64,000 bases of DNA, taken from positions 186,001 through 250,000 of the forward strand of contig NZ_FNYA01000002.1 of NCBI RefSeq assembly GCF_900108955.1. The letters are read 5' to 3'. Made by a program: the position numbers and the translations under genes. Within the stretch, counting starts at the first letter, position 1. Every line of letters starts with the position of its first letter. This document shows positions 20,163 through 27,865 of the stretch, in pieces. This stretch comes from Flavobacterium terrigena. Its GTDB lineage: Bacteria; Bacteroidota; Bacteroidia; Flavobacteriales; Flavobacteriaceae. The notes beneath the pieces were generated by a model. That model made no database searches. It had not been told where the DNA came from and worked only from the letters and a program-made list of their open reading frames with translations.

Positions 20163-20852
20163 TTATACTGCTTTAGGATCTAAAGCGATAGCAGGGCTCA
20201 TAGTACTTGTTAAGTGAATAGACTTAATGTAAGTACCTTTCGCTGCAGTTGGTTTTAATTTGATTAATGTTTGAACAATTTCGTGTGCGTTGTCATAGAT
20301 TTTATCAGCATCAAAAGATACTCTACCTATTCCTGCATGAACGATACCAGTTTTATCAACTTTAAAGTCAATTTTACCAGCTTTAACTTCTTGAATTGCT
20401 TTAGCAACATCCATAGTTACAGTACCTGTTTTAGGGTTTGGCATTAAACCTCTTGGTCCTAAAACACGTCCTAATGGACCTAATTTACCCATAACAGCTG
20501 GCATAGTGATAATTACATCAATATCAGTCCAACCATCTTTGATTTTTTGAAGGTAGTCATCTAAACCAACGTGGTCTGCACCTGCTGCTTTAGCTTCCGC
20601 TTCTTTATCTGGAGTAACAAGAGCTAGAACTCTTACATCTTTACCTGTACCGTGTGGTAATGCAACCACACCTCTTACCATTTGATTTGCTTTTCTTGGA
20701 TCAACTCCAAGTCTAACAGAGATATCAACTGATTCATCAAACTTTGCAGAAGCAATTTGTTTGATTAATACTGACGCATCTTTTAAAGAATATAATTTAT
20801 TCTTTTCAATTTTTGCAGCAGCTTCTTTTTGCTTTTTTGTCAATTTTGCCAT
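20163..20852 (-). CDS. rplA: 50S ribosomal protein L1 (uL1)
   Basis: A 229-residue protein of the mobile L1 stalk, which in many bacteria also represses its own rplK-rplA mRNA. Family signatures are visible: [27 protein letters not shown], and [21 protein letters not shown]. It starts 5 bp after the rplK stop, so the two are translationally close. The length is normal. Confidence 0.98.
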   Translation of the reverse strand: MAKLTKKQKEAAAKIEKNKLYSLKDASVLIKQIASAKFDESVDISVRLGVDPRKANQMVRGVVALPHGTGKDVRVLALVTPDKEAEAKAAGADHVGLDDYLQKIKDGWTDIDVIITMPAVMGKLGPLGRVLGPRGLMPNPKTGTVTMDVAKAIQEVKAGKIDFKVDKTGIVHAGIGRVSFDADKIYDNAHEIVQTLIKLKPTAAKGTYIKSIHLTSTMSPAIALDPKAV

Positions 20853-20857
20853 ATCTC

Positions 20858-21298
20858 TTATTTTAGAGGAGAATCTCCAGTTACAGTTATACCCATAGAT
20901 CTAGCTGTTCCAGCAATCATACTCATTGCAGCTTCCATTGTGAATGCATTTAAATCTGCCATTTTATCTTCAGCAATTGCCTTAATCTGATCCCAAGTAA
21001 CACTAGCCACTTTTTTACGATTAGGCTCTCCTGAACCAGACTTTAATTTTGCAGCATCCATTAATTGAACTGCAGCAGGTGGAGTTTTTACAACGAAGTC
21101 AAAAGACTTGTCTTTATATACAGTAATTTGTACTGGACATATTTTGCCAGGTTTATCTTGTGTTCTAGCATTAAATTGCTTACAGAACTCCATGATGTTA
21201 ACCCCAGCAGCTCCCAAAGCAGGTCCAACCGGTGGCGACGGGTTCGCAGCACCTCCCTTAACTTGTAGTTTAACTACTTTACTAACTTCTTTAGCCAT
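20858..21298 (-). CDS. rplK: 50S ribosomal protein L11 (uL11)
   Basis: A 146-residue protein of the GTPase-associated centre, contacting 23S rRNA and factors such as EF-G. The N-terminal domain holds the conserved Pro-rich loop ([20 protein letters not shown]) and the C-terminal RNA-binding domain holds [12 protein letters not shown]. It precedes rplA by 5 bp. In the 64-bp spacer after nusG, CATTAATC (21313-21320) and GATTAATG (21330-21337) form an 8-bp stem that might act in leader control; this is only a suggestion. Confidence 0.98.
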   Translation of the reverse strand: MAKEVSKVVKLQVKGGAANPSPPVGPALGAAGVNIMEFCKQFNARTQDKPGKICPVQITVYKDKSFDFVVKTPPAAVQLMDAAKLKSGSGEPNRKKVASVTWDQIKAIAEDKMADLNAFTMEAAMSMIAGTARSMGITVTGDSPLK

Positions 21299-21362
21299 TT
21301 TTTAAAATTTTACATTAATCATTGGAAGCGATTAATGCGGGTTTATATATATGTAACAAAAA

Positions 21363-21914
21363 TTATACTTTTTCAACTTGCATAAAACTCAATTCTAATG
21401 GCGTTTTTCTTCCGAAAATTTTAACCATTACTTCAAGTTTACGCTTTTCTTCGTTGATTTTTTCAATAGTTCCGTTGAAACCATTGAAAGGACCATCAAT
21501 AACTTTAACCGTTTCGTCAATAGAGAAAGGAATGTTCACATTTTCTGTTTTCACAGATAATTCATCAACTTTACCTAACATTCTATTTACTTCAGCCATT
21601 CTTAATGGAACTGCGTCACCACCTTTAGTTTCACCTAAAAATCCGATAACACCTGTAATCGATTTAATAATGTGAGGAATCTCACCTGTTAAGTTAGCTT
21701 CAATCATAACATAACCAGGGAAATATACTCTTTCTTTTGATATTTTTTTACCGTCTTTTACTTGCACTACTTTTTCAGTAGGCACAAGCACTTGAGAAAT
21801 GTAATCACCCATTCCAACACGATTAACTTCTTGCTCAATATAAGCTTTAATCTTGTTTTCCTGCCCGCTTACCGCTCTAACGACATACCACTTCTTTACG
21901 TTATTATCAGCCAT
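21363..21914 (-). CDS. nusG: Transcription termination/antitermination factor NusG
   Basis: A 183-residue NusG. The NGN domain (KKWYVVRAVSGQENKIKAYI, FPGYVMIEANL) binds RNA polymerase, and the C-terminal KOW domain (VKVIDGPFNGFNGTIEKIN) binds S10 or Rho. It lies 6 bp downstream of secE in the classic secE-nusG pair and upstream of the L11 operon, so co-transcription from the tuf side is likely. No insertion or truncation is seen. Confidence 0.97.
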   Translation of the reverse strand: MADNNVKKWYVVRAVSGQENKIKAYIEQEVNRVGMGDYISQVLVPTEKVVQVKDGKKISKERVYFPGYVMIEANLTGEIPHIIKSITGVIGFLGETKGGDAVPLRMAEVNRMLGKVDELSVKTENVNIPFSIDETVKVIDGPFNGFNGTIEKINEEKRKLEVMVKIFGRKTPLELSFMQVEKV

Positions 21915-21920
21915 TTTGTA

Positions 21921-22109
21921 TTAACCTTTTAACAAATTAAAGAATCCAGTTAACACCTTAGTGAACGTTAAATCAACACCCCAAGTTGCTAAAGCAAATA
22001 TTACTGAAAACAAAGCCACAATAATAGTATATTTTTGAACTTCAGCCCAAGCTGGCCAAGTTACGTTTGATTTTAATTCTTCGAATGCTTCAGAGAAATA
22101 TTTTAACAT
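21921..22109 (-). CDS. secE: Preprotein translocase subunit SecE
   Basis: A 62-residue single-span SecE from the ATG at 22109 (MLKYFSEAFEELKSNVTWP). The conserved amphipathic stretch with VTWPAWAEVQK precedes one membrane helix (YTIIVALFSVIFALATWGVDL). An upstream in-frame ATG would extend it by 16 residues, but that extension is read through tRNA-Trp and was rejected. SecE joins SecY and SecG in the plasma membrane channel. It sits between tRNA-Trp and nusG. Confidence 0.96.
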   Translation of the reverse strand: MLKYFSEAFEELKSNVTWPAWAEVQKYTIIVALFSVIFALATWGVDLTFTKVLTGFFNLLKG

Positions 22110-22127
22110 GATATTTACTTTATTTTG

Positions 22128-22198
22128 CACGAGCGGAGGGATTCGAACCCCCATCAATGGTTTTGGAGACCACTATTCTGCCCTTGAACTACGCTCGT
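22128..22198 (-). tRNA. tRNA-Trp (CCA anticodon)
   Basis: The 71-nt cloverleaf has acceptor ACGAGCG/CGCTCGT, D stem GTTC/GAAT, anticodon stem GTGGT/ACCAT with loop CTCCAAA, and a T-arm with GGTTCGAATCC. The 3' CCA is not encoded. It lies between tuf and secE, a conserved position in many bacteria. Confidence 0.96.
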
Positions 22199-22254
22199 AA
22201 GTTAAAATCAGTACCGATTAACTGGTACTGATTTAAAATATTATTGACTTATAA

Positions 22255-23442
22255 TTAGTCTAAAATTTCAGTTACCTGTCCAGCACCTACTGTTCTACCA
22301 CCTTCACGGATAGCAAAACGTAAACCTAAAGACAATGCAATTGGAGATAATAATTCAACATCAATAGTTAAGTTATCACCTGGCATTACCATTTCTCTTC
22401 CTTCTGGTAACATAATAGTACCAGTTACGTCAGTTGTACGTACATAGAACTGAGGACGGTAGTTATTATGGAATGGAGTATGACGTCCACCTTCTTCTTT
22501 TTTCAAGATATAAACCTCTGCTTTGAATTTAGCGTGTGGTTTTACTGAACCTGGCTTAATAATAACCATACCTCTTTTGATATCAGCTTTATCAATACCT
22601 CTTAACAATAAACCTACGTTATCTCCAGCTTCACCTCTATCTAAGATTTTACGGAACATCTCAACTCCAGTAATAGTAGAAGTTAATTTTTCAGCACCCA
22701 TACCGATGATTTCAACTGGATCTCCAGTGTTTGCAATACCTGTTTCGATACGACCTGTAGCAACAGTTCCACGACCAGTAATTGTAAATGAATCCTCAAC
22801 TGGCATTAAGAATGGTTTTTCAACGTCACGAACTGGTAATTCAATCCAGTTATCAACAGCATCCATTAATTCCATGATAGTAGCTACCCATTTTGGATCT
22901 CCATTCAAACCTCCTAAAGCAGAACCTTGAATAACTGGACCATTATCTCCATCATATTGGTAGAAAGATAATAAATCTCTGATTTCCATTTCAACTAACT
23001 CTAACAACTCAGCATCATCAACCATATCCACTTTGTTCATGAATACAACCATTCTAGGCACACCTACTTGACGACCTAAAAGGATATGCTCACGAGTTTG
23101 TGGCATTGGACCATCTGTAGCAGCAACTACTAAGATAGCACCATCCATTTGCGCAGCACCTGTAACCATGTTCTTAACGTAATCCGCGTGACCTGGACAG
23201 TCAACGTGAGCGTAGTGACGGTTAGCAGTTGAATACTCAACGTGCGACGTGTTAATTGTAATACCTCTTTCTTTTTCTTCAGGTGCATTATCAATTTGAT
23301 CAAATGATTTTGCTTCTGATAAACCTGCATCTGACAATACTTTTGTAATTGCAGCTGTTAACGTAGTTTTACCGTGATCTACGTGTCCGATAGTACCAAT
23401 ATTCAAATGGGGCTTCGAACGGTCGAATGTTTCCTTTGCCAT
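22255..23442 (-). CDS. tuf: Elongation factor Tu
   Basis: The 395-residue GTPase that delivers aminoacyl-tRNA to the ribosome. The G1 loop [10 protein letters not shown], switch [14 protein letters not shown] with the catalytic His nearby, and the NKVDM base-recognition motif are intact; domains 2 and 3 follow to the end ([15 protein letters not shown]). The gene is preceded by tRNA-Thr(GGT) and followed by tRNA-Trp, echoing the tRNA-tufB layout of other bacteria. No second tuf copy lies in the window. Confidence 0.99.
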   Translation of the reverse strand: MAKETFDRSKPHLNIGTIGHVDHGKTTLTAAITKVLSDAGLSEAKSFDQIDNAPEEKERGITINTSHVEYSTANRHYAHVDCPGHADYVKNMVTGAAQMDGAILVVAATDGPMPQTREHILLGRQVGVPRMVVFMNKVDMVDDAELLELVEMEIRDLLSFYQYDGDNGPVIQGSALGGLNGDPKWVATIMELMDAVDNWIELPVRDVEKPFLMPVEDSFTITGRGTVATGRIETGIANTGDPVEIIGMGAEKLTSTITGVEMFRKILDRGEAGDNVGLLLRGIDKADIKRGMVIIKPGSVKPHAKFKAEVYILKKEEGGRHTPFHNNYRPQFYVRTTDVTGTIMLPEGREMVMPGDNLTIDVELLSPIALSLGLRFAIREGGRTVGAGQVTEILD

Positions 23443-23501
23443 GATTTTAAAATTTAATCTTAGTTATTTATTATTAGTGTTCAAAAATTATTTCTATTTT
23501 G

Positions 23502-23573
23502 AGCCAATGTCGGGAATTGAACCCGAGACCTCTTCCTTACCAAGGAAGCACTCTACCCCTGAGCTACACCGGC
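23502..23573 (-). tRNA. tRNA-Thr (GGT anticodon)
   Basis: A 72-nt tRNA with acceptor GCCGGTG/CATTGGC, anticodon stem CTTCC/GGAAG enclosing TTGGTAA, and a T-arm with GGTTCAATTCC. CCA is not encoded. It is the last tRNA before tuf. Confidence 0.96.
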
Positions 23574-23690
23574 TGTTGTGAGTTCAGAAGTCAAAAACAA
23601 ACCTAAATTTGTTTTCAATTCTCATTATTCTTCTTTTTTAATGAATTTACTTGAAAATAAATTTCCAGATAAATTCTTGAAAAAAGTTTG

Positions 23691-23771
23691 TGGGGAGAGC
23701 AGGATTCGAACCTGCGAAGTTTTCACAGCAGATTTACAGTCTGCCCTCGTTGGCCGCTTGAGTATCTCCCC
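23691..23771 (-). tRNA. tRNA-Tyr (GTA anticodon)
   Basis: An 81-nt class II tRNA with acceptor GGGGAGA/TCTCCCC, anticodon stem GCAGA/TCTGC with GTA at the centre of loop CTGTAAA, and a long variable arm. The 117 bp between it and tRNA-Thr(GGT) is AT-rich and contains no tRNA. Confidence 0.96.
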
Positions 23772-23863
23772 TAACCTTACTTTTAAGTCTAAAATTTAAT
23801 AAATTAATTCCGATAAAAATATCAGAATATTTCTTAAAAATTAGAACTTTCAAAATTTCAAAG

Positions 23864-23937
23864 AGCCAGTGGAGGGACTCGAACCCACGACCTGCTGATT
23901 ACAAATCAGCTGCTCTAGCCAGCTGAGCTACACCGGC
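23864..23937 (-). tRNA. tRNA-Thr (TGT anticodon)
   Basis: A 74-nt tRNA with acceptor GCCGGTG/CACTGGC, anticodon stem CTGAT/ATCAG with TGT in loop TTGTA, and a T-arm with GGTTCGAGTCC. It is the first gene of the tRNA-tuf run and lies 42 bp from the promoter box at 23979-24007. Confidence 0.96.
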
Positions 23938-23950
23938 ATTTCTATATATA

Positions 23951-23977
23951 GAAAAAGTCCGCTATTTCTAACGGACT
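23951..23977 (-). terminator. hpf terminator
   Basis: AGTCCGTTA and TAGCGGACT pair over 9 positions (one G-U) and are followed in the transcribed direction by TTTTTC. It lies after hpf, and the tRNA-tuf promoter directly abuts it. Confidence 0.65.
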
Positions 23978-23978
23978 G

Positions 23979-24007
23979 CAAATGTATGTAATTTATTTAT
24001 TAATCAA
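23979..24007 (-). promoter_or_regulatory. Promoter of the tRNA-tuf run
   Basis: Read leftwards, TTG (24007-24005), an 18-bp spacer and TACATTTG (23986-23979) fit the Bacteroidota consensus TTG-N17-23-TAnnTTTG. The start site would fall inside the hpf terminator hairpin, near 23973. Confidence 0.65.
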
Positions 24008-24031
24008 AACTTTTTTAAATCTTTTTTTCAA

Positions 24032-24334
24032 TTAACTATGTGCTCTTAACTTTTCTTTTCTTTTTACTAACAAACGCTCTAAAGATTCTACAGCCAAATC
24101 CGCCGCTTCTTCAAAAGTTTTACTTTGTTTTTTTACAATAAAATCATCACCAGGAACCAACACTTTTAATTCAACAATTTTATTCTCTTTTTCACTAATA
24201 TTTTCAACCTTTAAAAAAGCATCAGAAGAAACTACCTTATCGTAATATTTTTCTAATTTCGTCATTCTCTCATCTATAAAATCAACTAGTTTTTTGTCGA
24301 TATTAAAATTAACCGCGTGAACATTAACTTTCAT
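24032..24334 (-). CDS. hpf: Ribosome hibernation-promoting factor, short form
   Basis: A 100-residue HPF/YfiA-type protein from the ATG at 24334 (MKVNVHAVNFNIDKK). It keeps the beta-alpha-beta-beta-beta-alpha fold pattern, with LEKYYDKVVSSDAFLKVE and a basic C-terminal helix (LERLLVKRKEKLRAHS). The length fits the short form without the extra dimerisation domain. The family binds the 30S decoding region in stationary phase and inactivates ribosomes. A longer reading from 24361 adds only a hydrophobic, unconserved leader. It lies 30 bp downstream of xerC. Confidence 0.92.
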   Translation of the reverse strand: MKVNVHAVNFNIDKKLVDFIDERMTKLEKYYDKVVSSDAFLKVENISEKENKIVELKVLVPGDDFIVKKQSKTFEEAADLAVESLERLLVKRKEKLRAHS

Positions 24335-24364
24335 AATAATAATTGGTATTAAATTAAACATTAC

Positions 24365-25258
24365 TTATTTGTTTCTTGGATGTGCGTTATTATACACTTT
24401 CTTTAACTCAGACAAACTACTATGTGTATAAATCTGAGTAGATGACAAACTTGCATGACCAAGCAACTCTTTAACTGAATTTAAATCTGCACCGTTATTT
24501 AACAAATGTGTCGCAAACGAATGCCTAAGAACGTGAGGGCTTTTTTTTACCTTTTCGGATACAGTACTAAAGTAATCATTTATTAATCGATACACAAACG
24601 TTTCACTTATTTTATTTCCTTTTTTAGACAATATTAACTTTTCATTATTAACGTTAATTTCAATTTCTTTTCTTTTACTTAAATATAAGGTAACAATTTC
24701 TAAAGTTGAAGTTAACAAGGGAACAATTCTTTCTTTATTTCTTTTTCCTAAAATCTTAATTGTTTTTCCATAAAAATCAATTGCGTTTAATTCTAAATTA
24801 ATTAATTCGGCACGACGCATTCCTGTAGAATACAACAACTCAACCACCAACCTATTTCTAACACTTTCAAAATCTGTTTCTAGAAATTGAGTTTCGAACA
24901 ATTGATTGATTTCTTTTTCAGAAAAAGGAATTTGAACTTGCTTTGGAGTTTTTAAAGATTTGTGTTTTACAAAAGGATTAATTTCTATTTGTTTGGTTTT
25001 CAATAGAAATTTGTAAAACGATTTTAAGGATGCCATTTTTCTATTTATAGAAGAAGGAGACATTTCAGAATCTGACAATTGCACAATCCAACTTCTAATT
25101 AAAGGATAATTTACTTCTTCTAGTTTACACGAATCGTGACTTTCATTTAAAAAGAGTTGAAACGACACAATATCGTTGTAATAGGCCTTCACAGTAAGTG
25201 GTGAATATTTTTTCTCTTTTTCGAGATATTCTGTATGTGACTGTAAATTATTGCGCAT
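24365..25258 (-). CDS. xerC: Tyrosine recombinase XerC
   Basis: A 297-residue site-specific recombinase from the ATG at 25258. The N-terminal SAM-like domain (YLEKEKKYSPLTVKAYYNDI) precedes the catalytic domain, which has Arg in STGMRRAEL, HVLRHSFATHLLNNG (His-x-x-Arg), GHASLSSTQIYTH with the second His and the Tyr nucleophile. XerC with XerD resolves chromosome dimers at dif; no dif site was recognised here. A GTG start six codons earlier would lie inside the rpsU terminator and was rejected. The ATG directly follows the terminator U-tract. Confidence 0.92.
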   Translation of the reverse strand: MRNNLQSHTEYLEKEKKYSPLTVKAYYNDIVSFQLFLNESHDSCKLEEVNYPLIRSWIVQLSDSEMSPSSINRKMASLKSFYKFLLKTKQIEINPFVKHKSLKTPKQVQIPFSEKEINQLFETQFLETDFESVRNRLVVELLYSTGMRRAELINLELNAIDFYGKTIKILGKRNKERIVPLLTSTLEIVTLYLSKRKEIEINVNNEKLILSKKGNKISETFVYRLINDYFSTVSEKVKKSPHVLRHSFATHLLNNGADLNSVKELLGHASLSSTQIYTHSSLSELKKVYNNAHPRNK

Positions 25259-25302
25259 AAAAAAACCGTTAGACACAAATTTATAATTTATAATCTAACG
25301 GT
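25259..25302 (-). terminator. rpsU terminator with embedded xerC -7 box
   Basis: AACCGTTAGA and TCTAACGGTT (10 bp, perfect) enclose a 20-base loop and are followed by seven T in the transcribed direction, ending at the xerC ATG. The loop contains TAAATTTG (25282-25275), a good -7 box for xerC. Confidence 0.75.
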
Positions 25303-25329
25303 TATAGTATTTAATCAAAAAATGATAGA

Positions 25330-25524
25330 TTAACTTTCTAATTGATCTCTCATGTTTTGGATGTAAGCCGCTTTTTGAATTTTAATTCTGTTTGTCACAG
25401 AAGGCTTAATGAAAGCTTGACGTGCACGTAACTGACGAACAGTTCCTGTTTTATCAAATTTTCTTTTATAGCGCTTTAATGCTCTATCGATATTTTCTCC
25501 GTCTTTAATTGGTATAATTAACAT
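25330..25524 (-). CDS. rpsU: 30S ribosomal protein S21 (bS21)
   Basis: A 64-residue basic protein (MLIIPIKDGENIDRALKRYK, RRQ-like arginines through the middle, RIKIQKAAYIQNMRDQLES). In Bacteroidota, bS21 with bS6 and bS18 helps to sequester the anti-Shine-Dalgarno of 16S rRNA, which explains why most mRNAs lack SD sequences. This gene itself has a full AGGAGGTG eight bases before the ATG, fitting the reported autogenous control in flavobacteria. A -7 box TACTTTTG lies at 25561-25554. A terminator follows the gene. Confidence 0.96.
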   Translation of the reverse strand: MLIIPIKDGENIDRALKRYKRKFDKTGTVRQLRARQAFIKPSVTNRIKIQKAAYIQNMRDQLES

Positions 25525-25532
25525 AATATTGA

Positions 25533-25540
25533 CACCTCCT
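25533..25540 (-). promoter_or_regulatory. Perfect Shine-Dalgarno of rpsU
   Basis: AGGAGGTG in the mRNA sense is complementary to the 3' end of 16S rRNA and stands 8 nt before the ATG. None of the other starts I inspected in the window has such an element. It decides the rpsU start. Confidence 0.9.
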
Positions 25541-25615
25541 CTCGTTAAGTGTGCAAAAGTATATTTTTATTTTCAATTATGAATTATAAATGATGAATTA
25601 TTTTTTAAACTAATT

Positions 25616-26521
25616 TTAATTAAAAAAAAACTCAGTCGTTCGAGTTATTGTTGCATTAAAATTAAGTGCTGGCGGACCATTAACATAAGAGTTAGATTTT
25701 AAATGATAATAATTAGAAGGATAAACTTCATAAGTAGCTTCCAGCAATTCATCATTAGTTAAGTTTTTAGAATACTCTAAAACCCCTTGAAAATCATCAA
25801 AAGGAAAAGCTTCTATACCTACAATTCTTCTATTTTTTTTACCATATGAATTATCATTTAAAACATTCATATTATTAATCACATCAGAGTGATTAAAAGA
25901 CAAGGATTGAGTAGCATTATTCACTGCTACTAAATTTCCATTATTGTATTGAAAATGATTCACATTATCCATTATACCATCTAAATCATAATCCCTACCC
26001 GCCTGAACAATATCATCGCCTTCAAAAACAGCAATATATCTTCTTAATATTTGAGTATTAGGATCATTATAAGGTAATGAAATTTTTTCAAAATAAATTA
26101 AATCGTTTGAAACATATACAAATCTATAATACAACTCCTCAGCACTGACAATCCTTGTCGCTCCAATTAATTTTGAATTTGAATCGTAATAATAATTTCG
26201 AACTCTAGGTGATCCATCTACAGAATTATGATCCATATGCGAAACCAACAAGCTACCTTGATAAGTTAGGCTCGAATTCACACTCACACCTTGGCTAACC
26301 CCATTAAGGAGAAATTCTTCATTTACCTCCATTAATTTACCATTCTGAACAACACCATTTATGATAGTTTGCCCTACATAAGGGAAACTTGAATCGGTTG
26401 ACTGACTATTTATGGTTACCTTATAACCGCTGATTTGAATTTCTGCATTCGTATTTTCTGTTTCATTATCAGATGAACAAGAAAATAAAAACAACACCAC
26501 AATTGAAAACACGTATTTCAT
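25616..26521 (-). CDS. Hypothetical lipoprotein
   Basis: A 301-residue protein with a lipoprotein signal (VVLFLFSCSSDNE; lipid Cys ~15). I do not recognise the family. The body is beta-rich, with repeated short phrases such as NYYYDSNSKLIGATR and VNHFQYNNGNLVAVNN, resembling the DUF4595 or RHS-like 'text' repeats of Bacteroidota lipoproteins. A calcium-site-like DYDLDGIMDN occurs mid-protein. It is expected at the outer or inner membrane facing the periplasm or surface. It stands alone between rpsU and an acyl-CoA dehydrogenase gene, with a terminator upstream at 26580-26612. Confidence 0.75.
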   Translation of the reverse strand: MKYVFSIVVLFLFSCSSDNETENTNAEIQISGYKVTINSQSTDSSFPYVGQTIINGVVQNGKLMEVNEEFLLNGVSQGVSVNSSLTYQGSLLVSHMDHNSVDGSPRVRNYYYDSNSKLIGATRIVSAEELYYRFVYVSNDLIYFEKISLPYNDPNTQILRRYIAVFEGDDIVQAGRDYDLDGIMDNVNHFQYNNGNLVAVNNATQSLSFNHSDVINNMNVLNDNSYGKKNRRIVGIEAFPFDDFQGVLEYSKNLTNDELLEATYEVYPSNYYHLKSNSYVNGPPALNFNATITRTTEFFFN

Positions 26522-26579
26522 AAAAATTTATTTTTTATTTAATAACGAAAAATTACTTACAATATTGTTCAAAACAAAA

Positions 26580-26612
26580 AACCAAGATACAATTTCTCAT
26601 ATCTTGGTTTTA
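26580..26612 (-). terminator. Terminator after the acyl-CoA dehydrogenase gene
   Basis: The 10-bp arms AACCAAGATA and TATCTTGGTT around a 10-base loop, with A/T tracts on both sides, about 45 bp downstream of the stop. Confidence 0.75.
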
Positions 26613-26654
26613 CATATTAATAAAGACTTAGTCAAGCTCAGTCTGACAAAACTA

Positions 26655-27824
26655 TTATTTAACCGCTGGTTTGTAATTTTGATTATCGATAATCATTTTT
26701 GATAAGATTTCTTTTAAAATTTCAGAAGTTCCACCACCAATTGGCCCTAAACGACTATCTCTTAATAAACGAGCTAATGGATATTCTTCCATATAACCGT
26801 AACCGCCAAGCATTTGTAAACAATCGTAAATAGCTAAATCAGCCATTTTTGTAGATTTCAATTTCGCCATTGTAGCTTCTTTCACTACATATTCACCTTT
26901 ATCTAATCTGGCAGCCGCAGCGTAATTGAACAATTTACAGTGCTCCATTTCCGTAGCGTGCTCTACCATTGTATGTCTTAAGGCTTGAAACTTATTAATT
27001 GTAGCTCCAAAAGCTTCACGTTGAGACATATATTCAATTGTATAATCAAGTGCATATTCTGCTCTAGCATGCGCATTGATAGCCATAATTAATCTTTCGA
27101 AAGCAAAATGTTGCATAATATAAGGAAATCCTTTTCCTTCTTCACCCATTAAATTTTCTGCAGGAATTTCTACATTATCGAATGCGATTTCAGCAGTATC
27201 CGAAGCTCTCCAACCTAATTTATCTAATTTTGTAGCAGATATTCCTTTAAGATTTGAATCCATCAAAAACATACTGATTCCTTTATTTCCAAGTTCTGGA
27301 CTTGTTTTCGCAGCTACTACATAGTAATCGGCATAAACACCATTAGTAATAAATGTTTTAGAACCATTAATAATATATTTATCTCCTTGTTTAACAGCTG
27401 TAGTTCTCATTCCAGCCACATCACTACCACCAAAAGGTTCAGTAATACATAAAGCTCCAATTTTTTGACCTAAAATACTTGGTGCTAAATAATCTTGTTT
27501 GATTCTTTCATCTCCTTCAGCATTTAAATGTGTCATCGCTAAATATGCGTGAGCCCACATAGCAGCAGCAAAACCAGAAGATTTAATTTTTTGAAGTTCT
27601 TCTAAAAAAACAACAGTATAAAACAGATCTAAACCTAATCCGCCATAAGCTTCTGGATATTTTAATCCAAAAAAGCCCATTTCACCGAATTTTTCCCAAA
27701 TAAAACGTTCAATTGTACCTGTTTTTTCCCATTTTTCAATGTGTGGTACAACTTCTTTATGCAAAAAACTGCGTAAACTTTCTCTGAACAATTCGTGTTC
27801 TTCTGTAAAATATAATGAATTCAT
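26655..27824 (-). CDS. Acyl-CoA dehydrogenase
   Basis: A 389-residue FAD enzyme that oxidises acyl-CoA to enoyl-CoA. The three-domain fold is recognisable: an N-terminal helical domain, the middle beta domain (ALCITEPFGGSDVAGMRT) and the C-terminal helices (REAFGATINKFQALRH; DCLQMLGGYGYMEEYP; GPIGGGTSEI). The canonical Glu before GGT is Gly here. Instead FERLIMAINA carries a Glu where the long-chain and isovaleryl-CoA enzymes have their base, so a branched or long-chain substrate is likely. It is monocistronic, bounded by a terminator at 26580-26612. Confidence 0.92.
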   Translation of the reverse strand: MNSLYFTEEHELFRESLRSFLHKEVVPHIEKWEKTGTIERFIWEKFGEMGFFGLKYPEAYGGLGLDLFYTVVFLEELQKIKSSGFAAAMWAHAYLAMTHLNAEGDERIKQDYLAPSILGQKIGALCITEPFGGSDVAGMRTTAVKQGDKYIINGSKTFITNGVYADYYVVAAKTSPELGNKGISMFLMDSNLKGISATKLDKLGWRASDTAEIAFDNVEIPAENLMGEEGKGFPYIMQHFAFERLIMAINAHARAEYALDYTIEYMSQREAFGATINKFQALRHTMVEHATEMEHCKLFNYAAAARLDKGEYVVKEATMAKLKSTKMADLAIYDCLQMLGGYGYMEEYPLARLLRDSRLGPIGGGTSEILKEILSKMIIDNQNYKPAVK

Positions 27825-27865
27825 ATAACTAGGGCTATGTTTTGTTTGGTTTTTATTGATTTAAT

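Noticed and set aside
22110..22157. N-terminal extension of secE
   Set aside because: The extra residues are translated from the tRNA-Trp gene, and the conserved SecE sequence begins at 22109.
23939..23954. TTTCTATATATAGAAA palindrome next to tRNA-Thr(TGT) as an operator
   Set aside because: It is a short A/T palindrome overlapping the hpf terminator U-tract, expected by chance in such AT-rich DNA.
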